From positions 1-6,781 of the forward strand of contig JASLRP010000428.1 in the NCBI GenBank assembly GCA_030743915.1: a stretch of 6,781 nucleotides of DNA. The letters are read 5' to 3'. Made by a program: the position numbers and the translations under genes. This stretch comes from SAR202 cluster bacterium (GTDB lineage Bacteria > Chloroflexota > Dehalococcoidia > Lucifugimonadales > UBA1123). Of this stretch, positions 5,893 to 6,781 are shown piece after piece. The notes under the pieces are model-generated. The model saw only the letters and a list, made by a program, of their open reading frames with translations, was not told the DNA's origin and did not search any database. Every line of letters begins with the position of its first letter. Positions within the stretch are counted from its first letter, which is position 1.

Positions 5893-6069
5893 ATTGCCGA
5901 TTTGCGGGATGGGACGGCGCTGGCGCTGAGATGCATTTTGCACGCTCAACCTGCCTGTTCTCGCGGGCGTTCGGCTACGATGCCCAGGCCGAGAAGTTCC
6001 ATTATCAGTCGCGCCAGCGAAATTCAATGTGACACACCGAGTCAAATACAAAAGATACCGGAGAGCGTC

Positions 6070-6781
6070 ATGACAAGTTCGACATTTGAGACCATCGGCA
6101 AACCCCCCGTGGACCAATTTGAAGTCGCGCCCAATCTTGACCGAGATAACGTGGGTGAGTTCGATTGGCAGCAGATATACAGCGAGTTGGATTGGCTCCC
6201 TGGCGGCGGCCTGAACAAGGCCCACGAGGCCATCGACCGCCACGCAAACGGCCCCAAGCGTGACAAGATCGCTCTCATCTGGGAGGGGAAGAACGGCGAG
6301 CGTGAAGACTACACTTTCGGACAGATGAAAGAGCAGACGGACAAGTTCGCAAATGTGCTCCAGAGCCTGGGTATCGAGACCGGGGATCGGGTGTTTATCT
6401 TCATGGACCGCTTGCCGGAATTGTATTTCGCGTTCTTCGGAATCCTCAAAGCAGGAGGGGTCGTCGGGCCGTTGTTCTCGGCATTTGGTCCCGATCCGGT
6501 GAGGGACCGAATGGTGGACAGCGGAGCGAAGGTGCTGGTCACGCAACCCGATCTTCGACGCAAAGTCTCGGGCATTATCCCTGAACTTTTCGATCTTCAG
6601 CACATCCTGATCGTCAACAAGGACGGCCGCGATTCTGCTCCCATCGACACCCAGGACCTGGACTACTACGAGGAGATGGGCAAGGCGTCTTCTGATTTCT
6701 CAATCGTGAACACCAGCCAGTATGATTACTCGATCATGCACTATACCTCTGGGACGACCGGGAAGCCGAAGGGAGCCGTCC
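6070..6781 (+). CDS. acsA: Acetyl/acyl-CoA synthetase, N-terminal part (cut by window end)
   Basis: This is the first 237 residues of an AMP-forming CoA synthetase, which turns acetate or another short acid plus ATP and CoA into the CoA thioester. FDWQQIYSELDW (31-42) and LNKAHEAIDRHA (48-59) match the N-terminal cap of acetyl-CoA synthetases. GDRVFIFMDRLPELYFAFFG (105-124) and the following GPLFSAFGP resemble the Bacillus AcsA branch. The ATP-binding motif YTSGTTGKPKG is at 225-235, just before the end. The adenylation core and C-terminal lid lie outside the window, so substrate residues cannot be checked. The ATG at 6070 has GGAG six bases upstream; an ATG at 6027 is out of frame and followed at once by a stop. 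It is divergent from the CoA-thioester operon and may be controlled with it. It is open to the end of the window with no frameshift. Confidence 0.93.
   Translation, partial: MTSSTFETIGKPPVDQFEVAPNLDRDNVGEFDWQQIYSELDWLPGGGLNKAHEAIDRHANGPKRDKIALIWEGKNGEREDYTFGQMKEQTDKFANVLQSLGIETGDRVFIFMDRLPELYFAFFGILKAGGVVGPLFSAFGPDPVRDRMVDSGAKVLVTQPDLRRKVSGIIPELFDLQHILIVNKDGRDSAPIDTQDLDYYEEMGKASSDFSIVNTSQYDYSIMHYTSGTTGKPKGAV

Larger units (their letters stand above)
5734..6069. other. Divergent control region between crotonase operon and acsA
   Basis: This 336-base gap separates two oppositely directed genes. It contains the near-consensus operon promoter at 5767-5795, an inverted repeat at 5818-5847, a rightward -10-like TATAAT at 5887-5892, and a tandem GGCGCT doublet near 5917. 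The acsA ribosome site is at 6060-6063. A 33-codon frame at 5931-6032 has no clear ribosome site and is not called as a gene. Otherwise no coding sequence is supported. Confidence 0.7.

Noticed and set aside
5931..6032. A 33-codon frame upstream of acsA starting at ATG and ending ATG-TGA, as a possible leader peptide
   Set aside because: No clear ribosome binding site, no recognisable protein features and no run of regulatory codons. A frame of this length is easily found by chance.
5821..6603. A 260-codon minus-strand frame opposite acsA
   Set aside because: It lies antisense to the strongly recognisable synthetase and runs into the control region. Its translation has no family features, so it is a by-product of codon bias.
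1..6781. CRISPR array, insertion sequence, tRNA or phage-type genes
   Set aside because: No regularly spaced direct repeats, transposase-like frames, terminal inverted repeats or cloverleaf sequences were seen by reading both strands.

Overview
The window looks like a bacterial chromosome segment. Its coding regions are GC-rich, with compact genes, strong Shine-Dalgarno sites and some non-ATG starts (TTG, CTG). The mix of a CaiB/BaiF CoA-transferase, a crotonase, a divergent short-chain dehydrogenase (SDR), a gamma-glutamyltransferase-family protein and molybdopterin synthase subunits would suit a heterotrophic, metabolically versatile lineage, for example marine or soil Chloroflexota of the SAR202 type. 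That assignment is an impression from gene content and protein style, not a proof. No mobile element, CRISPR array, tRNA or rRNA is visible.

Layout. Bases 1-386 are AT-rich and non-coding, with short inverted repeats built on TTTCACA/TGTGAAA. From 387 to 5733 six genes lie on the minus strand, read right to left: crotonase-family protein, CaiB/BaiF CoA-transferase, SDR, gamma-glutamyltransferase-family protein, moaD, moaE. Spacing is tight: a 4-base overlap (crotonase/CoA-transferase), gaps of 54, 26 and 73 bases, and a 4-base overlap (moaD/moaE). A near-consensus sigma70-type promoter (TTGACC-N17-TATAAT, 5767-5795) sits just upstream of the first gene. An extended -10 element (TGGTATAAT) in the 73-base gap may give moaD-moaE their own transcription. 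Bases 5734-6069 are a divergent control region carrying a 10+10 base inverted repeat. From 6070 an acsA-type acyl/acetyl-CoA synthetase runs rightwards and is cut by the window end just after its nucleotide-binding motif.

How it may work together (inference). Crotonase, class III CoA-transferase and SDR are a typical set for activating a carboxylic acid as a CoA thioester and modifying it. The gamma-glutamyltransferase-family hydrolase could release or trim an amide precursor, and the divergent CoA synthetase could activate an acid product. MoaD and MoaE make molybdopterin and may be passengers or may supply cofactor to a molybdoenzyme encoded elsewhere. The main oddities are an SDR lacking the catalytic Ser and Tyr, a crotonase lacking both hydratase glutamates, a gamma-glutamyltransferase relative lacking the usual substrate-binding arginine, and a MoaD that starts at CTG and carries two residues after its Gly-Gly. 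The window is mostly ordinary metabolism. I see no clear new multi-gene system, but these four proteins and the divergent operator candidate deserve a look.
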